In this document: positions 1 through 9,139 of the stretch, one piece after another | How positions within the stretch are numbered: the stretch's first letter is position 1 | Layout of the letters: the number at the start of each line of letters is the position of its first letter | Assembly (NCBI GenBank): GCA_017429345.1 | Contig: JAFRPB010000156.1 | Coordinates: forward strand, 1-35,031 | From: Clostridia bacterium | GTDB taxonomy: Bacteria > Bacillota > Clostridia > Oscillospirales > Acutalibacteraceae | Direction: 5' to 3' | DNA: 35,031 nt | The notes under the pieces: generated by a model | Database searches by the model: none | The model's input: only the letters and a program-made list of their open reading frames with translations | Told to the model about the DNA's origin: nothing | Position numbers and translations under genes: made by a program

Positions 1-210
1 CGTCTCTCGAATCTCGTCTCTCGAATCTCGTCTCTCGAATCTCGTCTCTCGAATCTCGTCTCTCGAATCTCGTCTCTCGAATCTCGTCTCTCGAATCTCG
101 TCTCTCGAATCTCGTCTCTCGTATCTCGATTCTCGTATCTCGTCTCTCGTATCTCGATTCTCGTATCTCGATTCTCGTATCTCGATTCTCGTATCTCGAT
201 TCTCGTATCT
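1..210. repeat. heptamer-based tandem array (15 x 14 bp)
   Basis: Fifteen consecutive 14-bp units without a length error. Units 1-8 (1-112) are identical (CGTCTCTCGAATCT); units 9-15 are variants with CGTATCT and CGATTCT halves. Each unit is two related heptamers (C-G-N-N-T/C-T-C type), so the array is 30 heptamers. It begins at or before the window edge, so its full length is unknown. Its last base is the first base of the stop codon complement of the gene to the right. Confidence 0.97.
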
Positions 211-2072
211 CACAACCACCTGTCCACCCGAACGATCATTCCCGATCTTCCCTGCCGGACGGTGATATCGCAGAGCGAGCGGAGCGCGGCGAGCCGTTCT
301 TCGATCACCGGCCGTTCGGAATACTCGTCCAGCGGGATATACGAAAAATGATGATAGAGCGGGATATAAACGTACGCCGGCTTTTTTTCGGGGTACAGCT
401 CCCAGTATCGCGCCTGACGGCTGCCCTTGTCCGCGTCCACATACCACGCCGTGTACGCGGCGAACGGCCGGTCAAGATAGAGATAGCAGTACGAGCAGAG
501 CCCCATCACATAGACCGGGCCGTCCGTATCCGCCTTGATCTCGTCGAGATCCGCGAGGATCCCGTCGTATTTCTCTTTGTGCGCCGCGGTGGTGCGGATC
601 CCCTTGAGCGGTCCCGCGTCGATCTCGGCATTCAGCGTTCTGTCGCCGGTGTTGTTTGCCGTTTCGAGGAACTGGCAGCTCCCGTTGACGAAGAGATTGC
701 CGACGTCCCACACAAGACAAAGGCACGCGAGCGCCGCCGCCAGTATTTGAAGCGATCTTTGTCTGCGCGCGGTCGTTTCCGCGGCGGCAGCCTTTGCGCG
801 GTTCTTTATCTCCGCGGCGGGCGCGGGGCGATTCTCACGGATCAGTTCGCAGACGAAATACGCGGTGGAAAAATATGTCAGGATCCCGCCGTAGCCGAAC
901 ACGATCTCCGAGAAAAAATCCACCGTGAGTGACAGAAGCGCGCCGAACAGCCAGAAACCGAAGATGCGGCGGTCCTTTTTTCTGCACAGAATATAACAAA
1001 TCAGACCGAAGGGAAGCGCCGGCACGGAATGGTACTGCATCAGCGCGAGCACGCGCCGCGCGTCCGCCGCGACGTACGCGATCATAAAGCCGTAGCAGCT
1101 CAACAGACAGAGCGCGGAGAGAACGAACAGCAGCGGCCGAAGCGTTCCCTGCGGGCGCTTTTTTACGTAGATCCCGCAGACCGCGCACAGAGCGACGAGC
1201 GCGAGGGGCGGCGCGATACCGTAGGCGCGGATCATCTGCCGAAGATAAGCGATATTCGCCCGGTTCCCCAGAAGCGTCATGCCGTATTCGCTGTCGCCGC
1301 CGAGCTCGGGCAGCGTTTTCAGAATATCGCCGACGCCGGTCCCGACGGCGAGCCCGGTCAGCATCGATACCGCGACGATCGCGACGCCCGCGCTGAGCAG
1401 CAGCAGCGTCCGGCCGTTCAGCAGAAAATCATAACCCGCGGCAAGAGCGCTTCCCCGACGCCTTGCGATCGCCCGTATCGCGGCGGCGGCCGCAAGGAAA
1501 AACCAGATCGCCGCGGTCGCAGGCTGACAGACGACGCCCATGCCGTAGAACAGCCCCGCGAGGATCAGCCGCGCCGGCGAGGAGCGTTCCCGCCTGTCGT
1601 GAAACAGAAAAACGGCGCAGAGCGCGGCGCAGTGCAGACCGCAGTTGTAATAGTTCAGCGCGTACATCCCGAAAAACGTATGCGCGCAGAAGGCGCCGAC
1701 GGCGATCAGCGCGGGCAGCTTTTTCTCCCGCAGCGCGAAATATAAGATCCAGTAAAGAATAAAATCAACGGCCAGAAAAACATACCGCATATACAGCACG
1801 ACGCCTTCGGTCCCGCCGGTCACGGCGGTAAAAAGCCGGAAGGGAAGGATCTGCGCCAGCGAGGAAAGCTGCGAAACGTGCCATTCCTCCGCCAGCAGCC
1901 GGTCGCCCTGCAGCAGCCGCTGCGGGATCGTATAATAAAAGCTCTCGTCCACCGAATCCATGCCGCGGGGGATCGCCCACAGCAGATAGCCGAAAAGCCC
2001 CGCGCATAAAAGCAATGCCGCGAGATCGAAGTAAGTGAAGCGTATATTCGGTTTTGAGAGGGATCTTTTCAT
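210..2072 (-). CDS. GT-C-like membrane glycosyltransferase, paralogue 4 of 4
   Basis: A 620-residue polytopic membrane protein. A hydrophobic first helix (about residues 17-34) is followed by an acidic D42-E43 pair in a DESFYYT context, as in the first external loop of GT-C transferases (GT39/ArnT/PMT type) that use lipid-linked sugar donors. A dozen or so hydrophobic stretches follow, then a soluble C-terminal domain with a conserved YW-x-LYPEKKPAYVYIP segment found in all four paralogues. It is the last gene of the operon, 41 bp after its neighbour. The stop codon is formed at the edge of the heptamer array. The GT-C assignment is an inference from topology and the DE motif; acceptor and donor are unknown. 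Confidence 0.75.
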   Translation of the reverse strand: MKRSLSKPNIRFTYFDLAALLLCAGLFGYLLWAIPRGMDSVDESFYYTIPQRLLQGDRLLAEEWHVSQLSSLAQILPFRLFTAVTGGTEGVVLYMRYVFLAVDFILYWILYFALREKKLPALIAVGAFCAHTFFGMYALNYYNCGLHCAALCAVFLFHDRRERSSPARLILAGLFYGMGVVCQPATAAIWFFLAAAAAIRAIARRRGSALAAGYDFLLNGRTLLLLSAGVAIVAVSMLTGLAVGTGVGDILKTLPELGGDSEYGMTLLGNRANIAYLRQMIRAYGIAPPLALVALCAVCGIYVKKRPQGTLRPLLFVLSALCLLSCYGFMIAYVAADARRVLALMQYHSVPALPFGLICYILCRKKDRRIFGFWLFGALLSLTVDFFSEIVFGYGGILTYFSTAYFVCELIRENRPAPAAEIKNRAKAAAAETTARRQRSLQILAAALACLCLVWDVGNLFVNGSCQFLETANNTGDRTLNAEIDAGPLKGIRTTAAHKEKYDGILADLDEIKADTDGPVYVMGLCSYCYLYLDRPFAAYTAWYVDADKGSRQARYWELYPEKKPAYVYIPLYHHFSYIPLDEYSERPVIEERLAALRSLCDITVRQGRSGMIVRVDRWL

Positions 2073-2113
2073 TCAGGCTCTCCGTTTGTCCGTTATCCGA
2101 AACGGTAGATCTT

Positions 2114-3865
2114 TCACGTTTCTCCCTCGATCAGCGTGAAGGAGCCGAGCGATTCGATGAAGCCGTCGATCGTGCCGAGCTGTTCGGGCGTAAAAACATC
2201 CGTCCGGGGCGCGCCGTCGTACAGAATATCCGGAACGAAGACATACGTCGGTTTTTTGTCGGGGTGCAGCGCCCAATACGCGGCTTGCCGGGGGACGATG
2301 TCTTTTTCGACGCACCAGGTCGAGATCGCGCCGCAGCGCAGCGAGGGCAGATACAGATAACACTGCGGCAGCATCCCCGCGACGTAGAACGTTCCGTCCG
2401 CTTCGGGGCCGATGGAGTCGAGATCCCGCAGCAGCGCTTCATAGATCCGCGCGTTTTCTTCCGACTGCCGCAGCCCCTTCAGCGGACCCTCCGCGAGCGT
2501 GACGGGGCGCAGATCGTCGGTGACGACGTTCAGCGTCTCATTGACGTAAAGCGCCGGTGCGGCCGCGGTCAGGACCAGCGCGGCGACCGAGAGGATCGCG
2601 GCGGCGCGCAAGGGAAGCCGGGAGGGCTTCGCGCCGCGGCGGCCGGGGTTTGCCGCAGAGAGCTCCCGCGTCAGCTCGCGGCAGAAAAACGCCGCGGGGA
2701 GATAGGCGAGTCTGCCCGCGTAAAGCACCGTGACTTCGGAAACGTAATCCACTGCGACGGAACACAGCGCCGCCGTGATCAGGATCGCGAGCATCCGGCG
2801 GTCCCGGCTCTCGCTGATGAGAAAGCACAGCAGCGCGAAAAAGAAGATCGGCAGACTGCTGCATTTGAAGCTGTTGCGGTCGAGATGGCCGAGCATATGT
2901 ACATAACAGGAGATCAGCCACAGCAGCGCGGCGGGGAACAGGATCGCGGCGTATTGCTCCCGTCTGCGTTTTTTTGCGCAGAGAACGGCGCTCACGGCGA
3001 GCAGGACCGGCAGCGCGGCGAGGTTGACCGCACCGAAGCTGTTCAGAATATACCGAGGCTTGAGCGCGGTATTCGCGTAATTGCCGAAGATCGTCATGCG
3101 GTATTCGCTGTCGGAAAAAAAGTTCGGCAGATTTTCGGCGATCGCGGCGACGTCGCTCGTAAGGAGAAGATATACGAAAAACGCCGCGGCGCAGGCAAAA
3201 ACGCCGACGCTGATCCGGAGCCAGGACCGCCCGGAGAGCAGAACGCCGTTCCCGCCGCCGTTTCTCTTTTCTCTGAAGCGCCGGATCAGGACCGCGCAGG
3301 AATAGATGAAATAGACCGCCGCGAGGGTCGGCTCGGTCAGCACGGCGCAGGAGAGGATCACGCCCGCAAGGATCAGCAGCGGCCGCGACGGCTCTTTGGG
3401 GGAGAAGAACAGGATGAGGCAGATCGCAGCGAACCCCTGAACGCCGACGTTGTAGTAATTGACCGCGAGAAGCCCCGCGAACAGGTCGTAGCATAAAAGC
3501 GCGGCGGCGGCGAGTCCCCAGACGCCCTGCGGGCGAAGTCTGATATAGAAAAAGCAGAACAAAGCGAGGTCGATCGCGATGTAGCACATTCGCATGCAGA
3601 AAAGGATCCCCGCGGTGCCGCCGGCGATCGCGGTGCACAGGCGGTAAAACGGCAGCTGCAGCAGCGTCGCGAGCTGTGAGAGATGCCAGTCGTCCGCGAG
3701 AAGCCGGTCGCCCTGCGCGAGCCGCTGGGAAAGCGAGATATAAAACAACTCGTCCTCTGCGGGAGAGTGAAAGACCGCTGCGGCGATCAGCGCCGCGCAC
3801 AGAAGGCAGAAAACGCACGCCGCGGCGATATCCGTCCGTGCGATACGCGGCTTTGTTTTCGGCAT
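2114..3865 (-). CDS. GT-C-like membrane glycosyltransferase, paralogue 3 of 4
   Basis: 583 residues, homologous throughout to the genes on either side. The first external loop has AEDELFYIS (acidic pair DE), followed by the family-specific QGDRLLADDWHLSQL segment. A basic RRFREKRNGG loop separates groups of hydrophobic helices. The C-terminal part keeps AYWALHPDKKPTYVF. Spacing to both neighbours is about 40 bp, so it belongs to the same transcript. It is the shortest and, by eye, the most diverged copy: the C-terminal WYVD motif of the others reads WCVEKD here. Likely transfers sugars or polyprenyl-linked groups on the outer membrane face; substrate not predictable. Confidence 0.72.
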   Translation of the reverse strand: MPKTKPRIARTDIAAACVFCLLCAALIAAAVFHSPAEDELFYISLSQRLAQGDRLLADDWHLSQLATLLQLPFYRLCTAIAGGTAGILFCMRMCYIAIDLALFCFFYIRLRPQGVWGLAAAALLCYDLFAGLLAVNYYNVGVQGFAAICLILFFSPKEPSRPLLILAGVILSCAVLTEPTLAAVYFIYSCAVLIRRFREKRNGGGNGVLLSGRSWLRISVGVFACAAAFFVYLLLTSDVAAIAENLPNFFSDSEYRMTIFGNYANTALKPRYILNSFGAVNLAALPVLLAVSAVLCAKKRRREQYAAILFPAALLWLISCYVHMLGHLDRNSFKCSSLPIFFFALLCFLISESRDRRMLAILITAALCSVAVDYVSEVTVLYAGRLAYLPAAFFCRELTRELSAANPGRRGAKPSRLPLRAAAILSVAALVLTAAAPALYVNETLNVVTDDLRPVTLAEGPLKGLRQSEENARIYEALLRDLDSIGPEADGTFYVAGMLPQCYLYLPSLRCGAISTWCVEKDIVPRQAAYWALHPDKKPTYVFVPDILYDGAPRTDVFTPEQLGTIDGFIESLGSFTLIEGET

Positions 3866-3905
3866 TGCGTCTTCTCTCCCTTCTCAAGTCCCGGTCCTGC
3901 GTCCC

Positions 3906-5741
3906 TCATTCCGCTTTGTCGTCTGCGGGCAGACGCCATTCTTTTACGGTCAGGATCAGCCCCGATCTTCCGCGCTCGGCGTCCCAGTCGCAGATCTTCC
4001 CGAGCTCCGCGAGCTTCCGCGCCGTGTAGTCCGTTCCGTATGCGGACTCGTTGGATCTCAGATTGTAGTATTCATACATCGGGATGTAAATGTATCCCGG
4101 CCGTTTTTCGGGGTGCAGGATCCAGTATCGCTGCAGCCTTGTTTCCGTGTCGCTGTCGACGTACCATGAGGAATATGCGCCGATCGGCGCGTCCGTGCAT
4201 AAATAATAATAGGGGTGCTGTCCGGCGATGTAGAGCGGCAAAACGCCGTCGATCGACGCAAGATCGGCGAGCACGCCGTCGTACAGATCCCTGAACGTCT
4301 GCGTCGAGCGGATCCCGCGGTAAGGGCCGTCGGTGATCATTGCGGTCAGGGAACGGTCAGCGGATGTGTTGTACGCCCGCTCGATCGGGTAAAAGCTGCC
4401 CGTGACCGCGACCGAGAACGCCTCTCCCGCAAGGGGCAGAAGGCAGAGGACCGCGGCGGCCGCCGTAAGACGTCCGACCGCGCGGGAAGGAGCGGCTTCG
4501 GGGCTCTCCGCGCGAAGTTCGCGGATCAGCCGCAGGAAATAATACGCCGCGGGGAAATATGCCAGCGCGCCGCCGTACATGACCGTGACGTCAGAAAAAT
4601 AATCGCGGAAAAGGCTCATGCCGAAGCAGAACCAGATCAGAAGAAAGATCCGTTTCTCGCGCTCTCCGCAAAGAAAACGGCAGATCAGCGCGAACAGCGG
4701 CACGTGAAACGTCGAGCCGAAGAATGCGTAAACAAGATGCTCCGGCGCTTCATGCAGCCGGATCGCCGCCATGATCCACGAGGCGGTCATCGCCCCCTCG
4801 GCGAGCAGCAGCACGCAGACGCGCGCGATACGGGGGACGCGTTTTCTGCCGCATACCGCGCTGACCGGCACGAGGGCCGCCAGAACCGCGAGCGGCGCGA
4901 CGCCGTACATCTCAAACATTCCGGCGAGCTTGTGCGGCGTGCGGTAATTGCCGTACCAGCGCATGAAGTATTCGCTGTCGGTGAACAGCTCGGGGATCTC
5001 TTTGATCAGCGGGCCGATCCCGACGGCGATAAAAAGGTAAGCGAGAAACGCCGCGGCGCACAGGGCGACGCCGACGGTCATAAGCATCCACACGCGGCCG
5101 TTCAGCAGAAAACCGAAGCCGTCGAAAAGCCTTCCCTTTCCCTTTTTCAGCGCGTAAACGAGCGCGAAAAGGCTGTATACGATATACAGTCCCGCGAACG
5201 AGGGCTGCATCACGACCATTGCGGACAGAATTACGCCCGAGGCGATCCCCGCGGGGACGGAGACTTTTTTTTCTTTGCAGCACACAAGGAACCAGATCAG
5301 CGCCGCGCAATGCAGGCACATCGTATAATAACCGAAAGCGCAGATCCCCGCGAACATGAAGCCGCAGAACAGCGGCGCGGAGAGCGCGGCGGCGAGACCG
5401 CGGTCGCGGAAGCGCAGATAGTAGAACCAGTAAAGCGCCAGATCCGCGGCGAGGTAAAAATACCGCATGAACAGCATGACGCCGTCGCTGCCGCCGTTGA
5501 TCAGCAGATACAGCCGGTACGGCAGATACTGAAACAGCGCCGAGGTCTGCGTCAGGTGCCATTCGTCGATAAACAGACGGTCGCCGGCGGCGAGCCGTTT
5601 GGTGATCGTATAGTAAAATCCCTCGTCGACAAAGCCGACGCCTCTCGATTTCGCGAAAAAGAGATAACCGAACAGGCCGATGCACAGAGCAGCGGCGAGC
5701 GCGTCGATCGCGGTGATTTTGATTGTTCGGTTCGTTTTCAT
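3906..5741 (-). CDS. GT-C-like membrane glycosyltransferase, paralogue 2 of 4
   Basis: 611 residues. FVDEGFYYT in the first loop gives the acidic pair expected of a GT-C catalytic centre. AAGDRLFIDEWHLTQTS and RYWILHPEKRPGYIYIP match the conserved blocks of the other three paralogues. About ten or more transmembrane segments alternate with short basic loops; the C-terminal third is predicted extracytoplasmic. The gaps are 38 bp upstream and 40 bp downstream. An operon of four copies suggests stepwise addition of related sugars to one surface polymer, or donors that differ between copies; this is inference. Confidence 0.75.
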   Translation of the reverse strand: MKTNRTIKITAIDALAAALCIGLFGYLFFAKSRGVGFVDEGFYYTITKRLAAGDRLFIDEWHLTQTSALFQYLPYRLYLLINGGSDGVMLFMRYFYLAADLALYWFYYLRFRDRGLAAALSAPLFCGFMFAGICAFGYYTMCLHCAALIWFLVCCKEKKVSVPAGIASGVILSAMVVMQPSFAGLYIVYSLFALVYALKKGKGRLFDGFGFLLNGRVWMLMTVGVALCAAAFLAYLFIAVGIGPLIKEIPELFTDSEYFMRWYGNYRTPHKLAGMFEMYGVAPLAVLAALVPVSAVCGRKRVPRIARVCVLLLAEGAMTASWIMAAIRLHEAPEHLVYAFFGSTFHVPLFALICRFLCGEREKRIFLLIWFCFGMSLFRDYFSDVTVMYGGALAYFPAAYYFLRLIRELRAESPEAAPSRAVGRLTAAAAVLCLLPLAGEAFSVAVTGSFYPIERAYNTSADRSLTAMITDGPYRGIRSTQTFRDLYDGVLADLASIDGVLPLYIAGQHPYYYLCTDAPIGAYSSWYVDSDTETRLQRYWILHPEKRPGYIYIPMYEYYNLRSNESAYGTDYTARKLAELGKICDWDAERGRSGLILTVKEWRLPADDKAE

Positions 5742-5779
5742 CTCTCCGGTTACGCTCCGTCACGGTGTGTGTTGTTCAT

Positions 5780-7624
5780 TTATATCTTCCATCGGTCGAC
5801 GCGAAGCAGAATGCCGGCTTTCCCGTTTTCGGTATGAAAATCGCATACATCCGAAAGAAACGAGAGCTGTTTCGGTTGAAGCGATCTGTGCTGCGCGTAA
5901 ATATATGCCGGGCGGTTTTCCGGGTGCGCCTGCCAGTAGCGGACCAGCCGGTCGGTGCTGTTGCCCTCGATATACATCGGCGTCGGCGCGCCGATCGGCA
6001 GATCGAGATACAGATAGAACCACGGATTCTTTTCCGCTATATAGACCGGACCGTCGCAGACGGCCCTGATCGCGTCGAGATCCGAGACCACGTCGTTGTA
6101 TTTGTTTTTATAGCTTTGCGCGGTGCGGATTCCCCGCAGCGGTCCCGTTTCGATCCGCGCGTTTATTTCCTCGTCGGCCGAGGCGGAATAAAGACGGTCG
6201 TTGTAAAAATAATGCCGCGCAAGATATAGATTGAACGCGTCCGCGCAGACGAGGCCGCAGAGCAGGAGCAGCGCCGTGCAGACAAGCGCCCGATCGGACG
6301 CGGCCGGTTTCTTTCTTTCCGGCAAAGCGCGTTCCGCTGTGTCCGCAGCGTCCGCGCCGTCGGCGGGCTCTGCCGCCGACGAAAGAGAAAACAGCTCCCG
6401 CAGCAGTCCGGTCGCCGAGTACGCGGCGGAAAACAGCGCGATCCGCCCGCCGAAGCCCAGCGTGATATGCGAGAACAGGTCGACCGTCAGCGACGAGGCG
6501 AAGGCGAGCAGCCAGAAGGCGAAAATGCGGCGGTCCTTTTTCTCCTGCAGGATATAACAGATAAGCCCGAAGGGCAGAAGCGGGAACGCGGCGTAACGGT
6601 ACGGCATCAGAAGCCCGTCCGTACCGGTATAGCAATAGCGGATCTCAAGAACGAAAGATCCGAGCGTCAGCGCCGACGCGACAAGAAACAGCGCGAAGCG
6701 CAGCCGTTTTCCCGCGCGCAGTTTTCTGACGAGCACGCTGACCGGGATCAGCGCGAAAAGACCTGCCAGCGGGACCGCGCCGTGGATATTCAGCAGGTTT
6801 TTGACCTTTTCCGCGTTGGTCGTGTTGCCCGCGGCGGAAAACTCATATTCCGCGTCGTTGAAAATTTCCGGCACGGAATCAAGAATATTGTGCAGCCCGC
6901 TTCTGATGCAGACCGCGATCACGACGACCGCAGCCGAGACAGCGGCGGTCAGGGTGAGAACGTCGAAAACGCGCCCGTTGAAAATAAAATCATATTCGGA
7001 AAACACGGCGCTGCCGCGTTTTTTCAGGATCATGCGAAAAACCGCGAATACGGCAAACAGAAGATACGCAAATGCGAGCGTGGGCTGGCAGAGCACGGCG
7101 CAGCTTAAAAGCACGCCCGAGACGATCAGCGCAGGCAGGGAAGGGCGGTCTTCCGGCGCGATCAGCAGTACGAGCGAGAGCGCGAGAAAATGCGGCGGCA
7201 GCGCGGTATAGCTGAAGGTGAACGCCCCGAGATGCACGTAGGAGCACATCAGCGCCGACCCCGCGAGCGCCGCGACGCCGTATCTGCGCAGCTTCAGATA
7301 ATAAAACCAGTAGCAGAACAGGTCGAACAAAACGAAGAGTCGCCGCATGAACAGAAGAATGCCTTCCGTCCCGCCCGTGATCAGAGTATACAGCTTGCAG
7401 GGCAGGAGCTGTACGACGGCGGAGAGCTGTGTGATATGCCAGTCGTCGACGAAGATCCGGTCGCCGCGCAGAAAGCGCAGCGGCATGGTGAAATACCAAT
7501 GCTCGTCCGAAAGACCGACGCCGGTATTCACCGAATAAAACAGATAACCGAACAGCAGAACGCAGACGGCGACGGCGGCGATATCAACGCCCGATATTCT
7601 TTTTTTCCCGGTTCCGCGATCCAT
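5780..7624 (-). CDS. GT-C-like membrane glycosyltransferase, paralogue 1 of 4
   Basis: 614 residues, first gene of the four-copy operon. LSDEHWYFT supplies the first-loop acidic pair, and RGDRIFVDDWHITQLS the next conserved block. The long segment between the hydrophobic core and the C-terminal domain is rich in A, E, D and K (around residues 415-445), probably a cytoplasmic linker. The C-terminal domain keeps RYWQAHPENRPAYIY. The ATG at 7624 has GGAG about 6 bases upstream and lies just downstream of a perfect consensus promoter. Family placement rests on topology and the DE motif, not on a search. Confidence 0.75.
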   Translation of the reverse strand: MDRGTGKKRISGVDIAAVAVCVLLFGYLFYSVNTGVGLSDEHWYFTMPLRFLRGDRIFVDDWHITQLSAVVQLLPCKLYTLITGGTEGILLFMRRLFVLFDLFCYWFYYLKLRRYGVAALAGSALMCSYVHLGAFTFSYTALPPHFLALSLVLLIAPEDRPSLPALIVSGVLLSCAVLCQPTLAFAYLLFAVFAVFRMILKKRGSAVFSEYDFIFNGRVFDVLTLTAAVSAAVVVIAVCIRSGLHNILDSVPEIFNDAEYEFSAAGNTTNAEKVKNLLNIHGAVPLAGLFALIPVSVLVRKLRAGKRLRFALFLVASALTLGSFVLEIRYCYTGTDGLLMPYRYAAFPLLPFGLICYILQEKKDRRIFAFWLLAFASSLTVDLFSHITLGFGGRIALFSAAYSATGLLRELFSLSSAAEPADGADAADTAERALPERKKPAASDRALVCTALLLLCGLVCADAFNLYLARHYFYNDRLYSASADEEINARIETGPLRGIRTAQSYKNKYNDVVSDLDAIRAVCDGPVYIAEKNPWFYLYLDLPIGAPTPMYIEGNSTDRLVRYWQAHPENRPAYIYAQHRSLQPKQLSFLSDVCDFHTENGKAGILLRVDRWKI

Positions 7625-7655
7625 ATAATACTCCAGTATAAAAAAATACAGTATA

Positions 7656-7684
7656 ATTATATATTATCGTGTGGGAGATGTCAA
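7656..7684 (-). promoter_or_regulatory. perfect sigma-A promoter of the GT-C operon
   Basis: On the minus strand TTGACA (7679-7684), 17-bp spacer, TATAAT (7656-7661): an exact match to consensus at both hexamers with ideal spacing. The start codon of the first paralogue is about 32 bp downstream. This implies strong, perhaps constitutive, transcription of the four-gene operon. Confidence 0.9.
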
Positions 7685-7700
7685 TTGTAATTCCTGATTT

Positions 7701-7800
7701 GCAGGCATTAGGCATTGGGCATCAGGCAATAGTCCTGTAAAATATACGCTGTGCGCTTCGGTTGTTACCTAATGCCTATTGCCTGCTGCCTATTGCCTTG
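7701..7800. repeat. inverted pair of heptamer arrays with a 34-bp centre
   Basis: Left array 7701-7732 is built from units like GGCATTA/GGCAATA. The right array 7767-7800 has the reverse-complement units (TGCCTAT, TGCCTGC). The centre contains GTAAAATATAC (7737-7747) and ACGCTGTGCGC (7746-7756), both found elsewhere in the window. The two arms could pair into a long imperfect hairpin between the divergently transcribed GT-C operon and permease gene. Confidence 0.85.
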
Positions 7801-7825
7801 CATCCCGATAAATCAAGATTTCCTG

Positions 7826-7854
7826 TTGTCTTTTCCTCCCGCATATGCTATCAT
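7826..7854 (+). promoter_or_regulatory. promoter of the permease gene
   Basis: TTGTCT (7826-7831), 17-bp spacer, TATCAT (7849-7854) with an extended TGC immediately before the -10. The permease start lies about 43 bp downstream. It follows a CCCGATAAATCA scrap (7804-7815) that is part of a dispersed palindrome. Confidence 0.6.
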
Positions 7855-7897
7855 ATCCCCGTCCGCGGAGATCGCGCGGGCGGGAAGGGATCGGAGA

Positions 7898-9043
7898 ATG
7901 AAAAAACTGCTTCAAATATTGAAAAAGGAGCCCATGCTCACCGTTTCGGTCGCGGCGGCGGTCGCGGCGCTGTTCATCACGCCGCCGTCGATGCGGCTGC
8001 TCTCCGATATCGACTGGCGCACGCTCGGCACGCTGTTCATGATGCTGACCGTGCTTGAGGGCTTCAAAAAAGAGAATATTTTCAATCCCGTCCTGAAGCT
8101 CGCCGGCAGGATCGGTTCCATGGCGGGGCTGTCGCTGTTCCTTGTGTTCGCGGTGTTTTTCTCGTCCATGTTCGTTACGAACGACGTTTCGCTGATCATT
8201 TTCGTCCCGCTCGCGATCCTGCTGTTCCGCGCGGGGAATAAAGAAAAATACATTCTCCCCGTCCTCGCGATGCAGAACATCGCCGCCGTGCGCGGTTCCC
8301 TGCTCACGCCCTTCGGCAGCCCGCAGAACCTGTTTATTTACGGGCAGTCCGGCGTATCGGCGCTGCGCTTTGTGCAGTATATGTCTCCGCTATGGATCAT
8401 GTCCGGTGTTCTGCTCGTGTGTTTCGTGTTGTTTTTATACCGGAAGGATATCCGGCAGAAAACGGGCATCCGCACCGCGGAATTCATCGAGCCGGCGGAC
8501 CCGGGCAGAAAAAAACACCGCATTGCATATCTTTGCCTGTTCGCGCTCGTGCTGCTGACCATTGTCACCCGCACGCCGATCTGGTACGTTGCCGTCGCCG
8601 TCGTTGCGGTCGGGGTGTTCATTGTCGACCGGAAGATTTTGATCAAAACGGATTATGTGCTTCTGCTGACGTTTTTTTGCTTTTTCGTGTTTTCGTCCTC
8701 GATCGCTGCGAACGAAAAGATCGCCGCCTTCCTGCAGAGCGCGGTCGCCGGACGCGAATATGTCTGGAGCATCCTTCTGAGTCAGGCGATCTCGAACGTG
8801 CCCGCCGCGATCGTGCTTTATCCCTTCGCGCAGAACCGCGGCGCGCTGCTTTACGGTCTGGATTCCGCGGGCCTGTGCACGCTGATCGGCTCCCTCGCGT
8901 CGGTGATCAATTACCGTCTCTACGTGCGCGAATACCCCGGAAAAGGCGGAAAATTTGTTAAGGTGTTTACCCTCGTCTCCCTCGCGTTCTTCGCTTTTGT
9001 TGTCCTGCCGGGATATTTCATCAGCCGCGCGTGGATGATATAA
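7898..9043 (+). CDS. SLC13/ArsB/NhaD-type anion or ion permease
   Basis: 381 residues from the ATG at 7898, which has AAGGGA at 7884-7889; an upstream in-frame start at 7751 would translate the repeat and is not used. Roughly ten hydrophobic helices. Two family signatures are visible: FVTNDVSLIIFVP, the first half-repeat helix break, and SLLTPFGSPQNLFIY, a variant of the SxxTPxGNPQN hairpin of the ion transporter (IT) superfamily. A basic RKDIRQKTG loop separates the halves. Substrate (dicarboxylate, citrate, oxyanion, or Na+/H+) cannot be chosen from sequence. It is shorter than typical 420-450-residue relatives. Own promoter; followed by an independent promoter for the next gene. Confidence 0.85.
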   Translation: MKKLLQILKKEPMLTVSVAAAVAALFITPPSMRLLSDIDWRTLGTLFMMLTVLEGFKKENIFNPVLKLAGRIGSMAGLSLFLVFAVFFSSMFVTNDVSLIIFVPLAILLFRAGNKEKYILPVLAMQNIAAVRGSLLTPFGSPQNLFIYGQSGVSALRFVQYMSPLWIMSGVLLVCFVLFLYRKDIRQKTGIRTAEFIEPADPGRKKHRIAYLCLFALVLLTIVTRTPIWYVAVAVVAVGVFIVDRKILIKTDYVLLLTFFCFFVFSSSIAANEKIAAFLQSAVAGREYVWSILLSQAISNVPAAIVLYPFAQNRGALLYGLDSAGLCTLIGSLASVINYRLYVREYPGKGGKFVKVFTLVSLAFFAFVVLPGYFISRAWMI

Positions 9044-9048
9044 ATGAT

Positions 9049-9076
9049 TTGCATCCGCAGAAAAATATGCTATAAT
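9049..9076 (+). promoter_or_regulatory. promoter of the phosphatase-superfamily gene
   Basis: TTGCAT (9049-9054), 16-bp spacer, TATAAT (9071-9076) with extended TGC before it. It starts 6 bp after the stop codon of the permease gene and lies 64 bp before the next start codon. Confidence 0.75.
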
Positions 9077-9139
9077 AAAACAAAACCGAACCCTTAATAT
9101 TGCGCGGTCCGGTTTCTGAATGTATTTCGGAGGTGCCTT

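Noticed and set aside
1-210. CRISPR-like appearance of the first 210 bases
   Set aside because: The units are 14 bp with no spacers; it is a simple tandem array.
2054-3496. Long plus-strand open frame (480 codons) opposite the GT-C genes
   Set aside because: It is antisense to a clear membrane-protein gene, rich in R, E, D and Q as expected of the shadow frame of GC-rich DNA, and has no ribosome binding site. The similar long frames at 4215-5837 (plus) and 8435-10444 (minus) were rejected for the same reason.
7751-7897. Upstream extension of the permease gene
   Set aside because: It would translate the heptamer array and the promoter; the ATG at 7898 has a proper ribosome binding site and a normal first helix.
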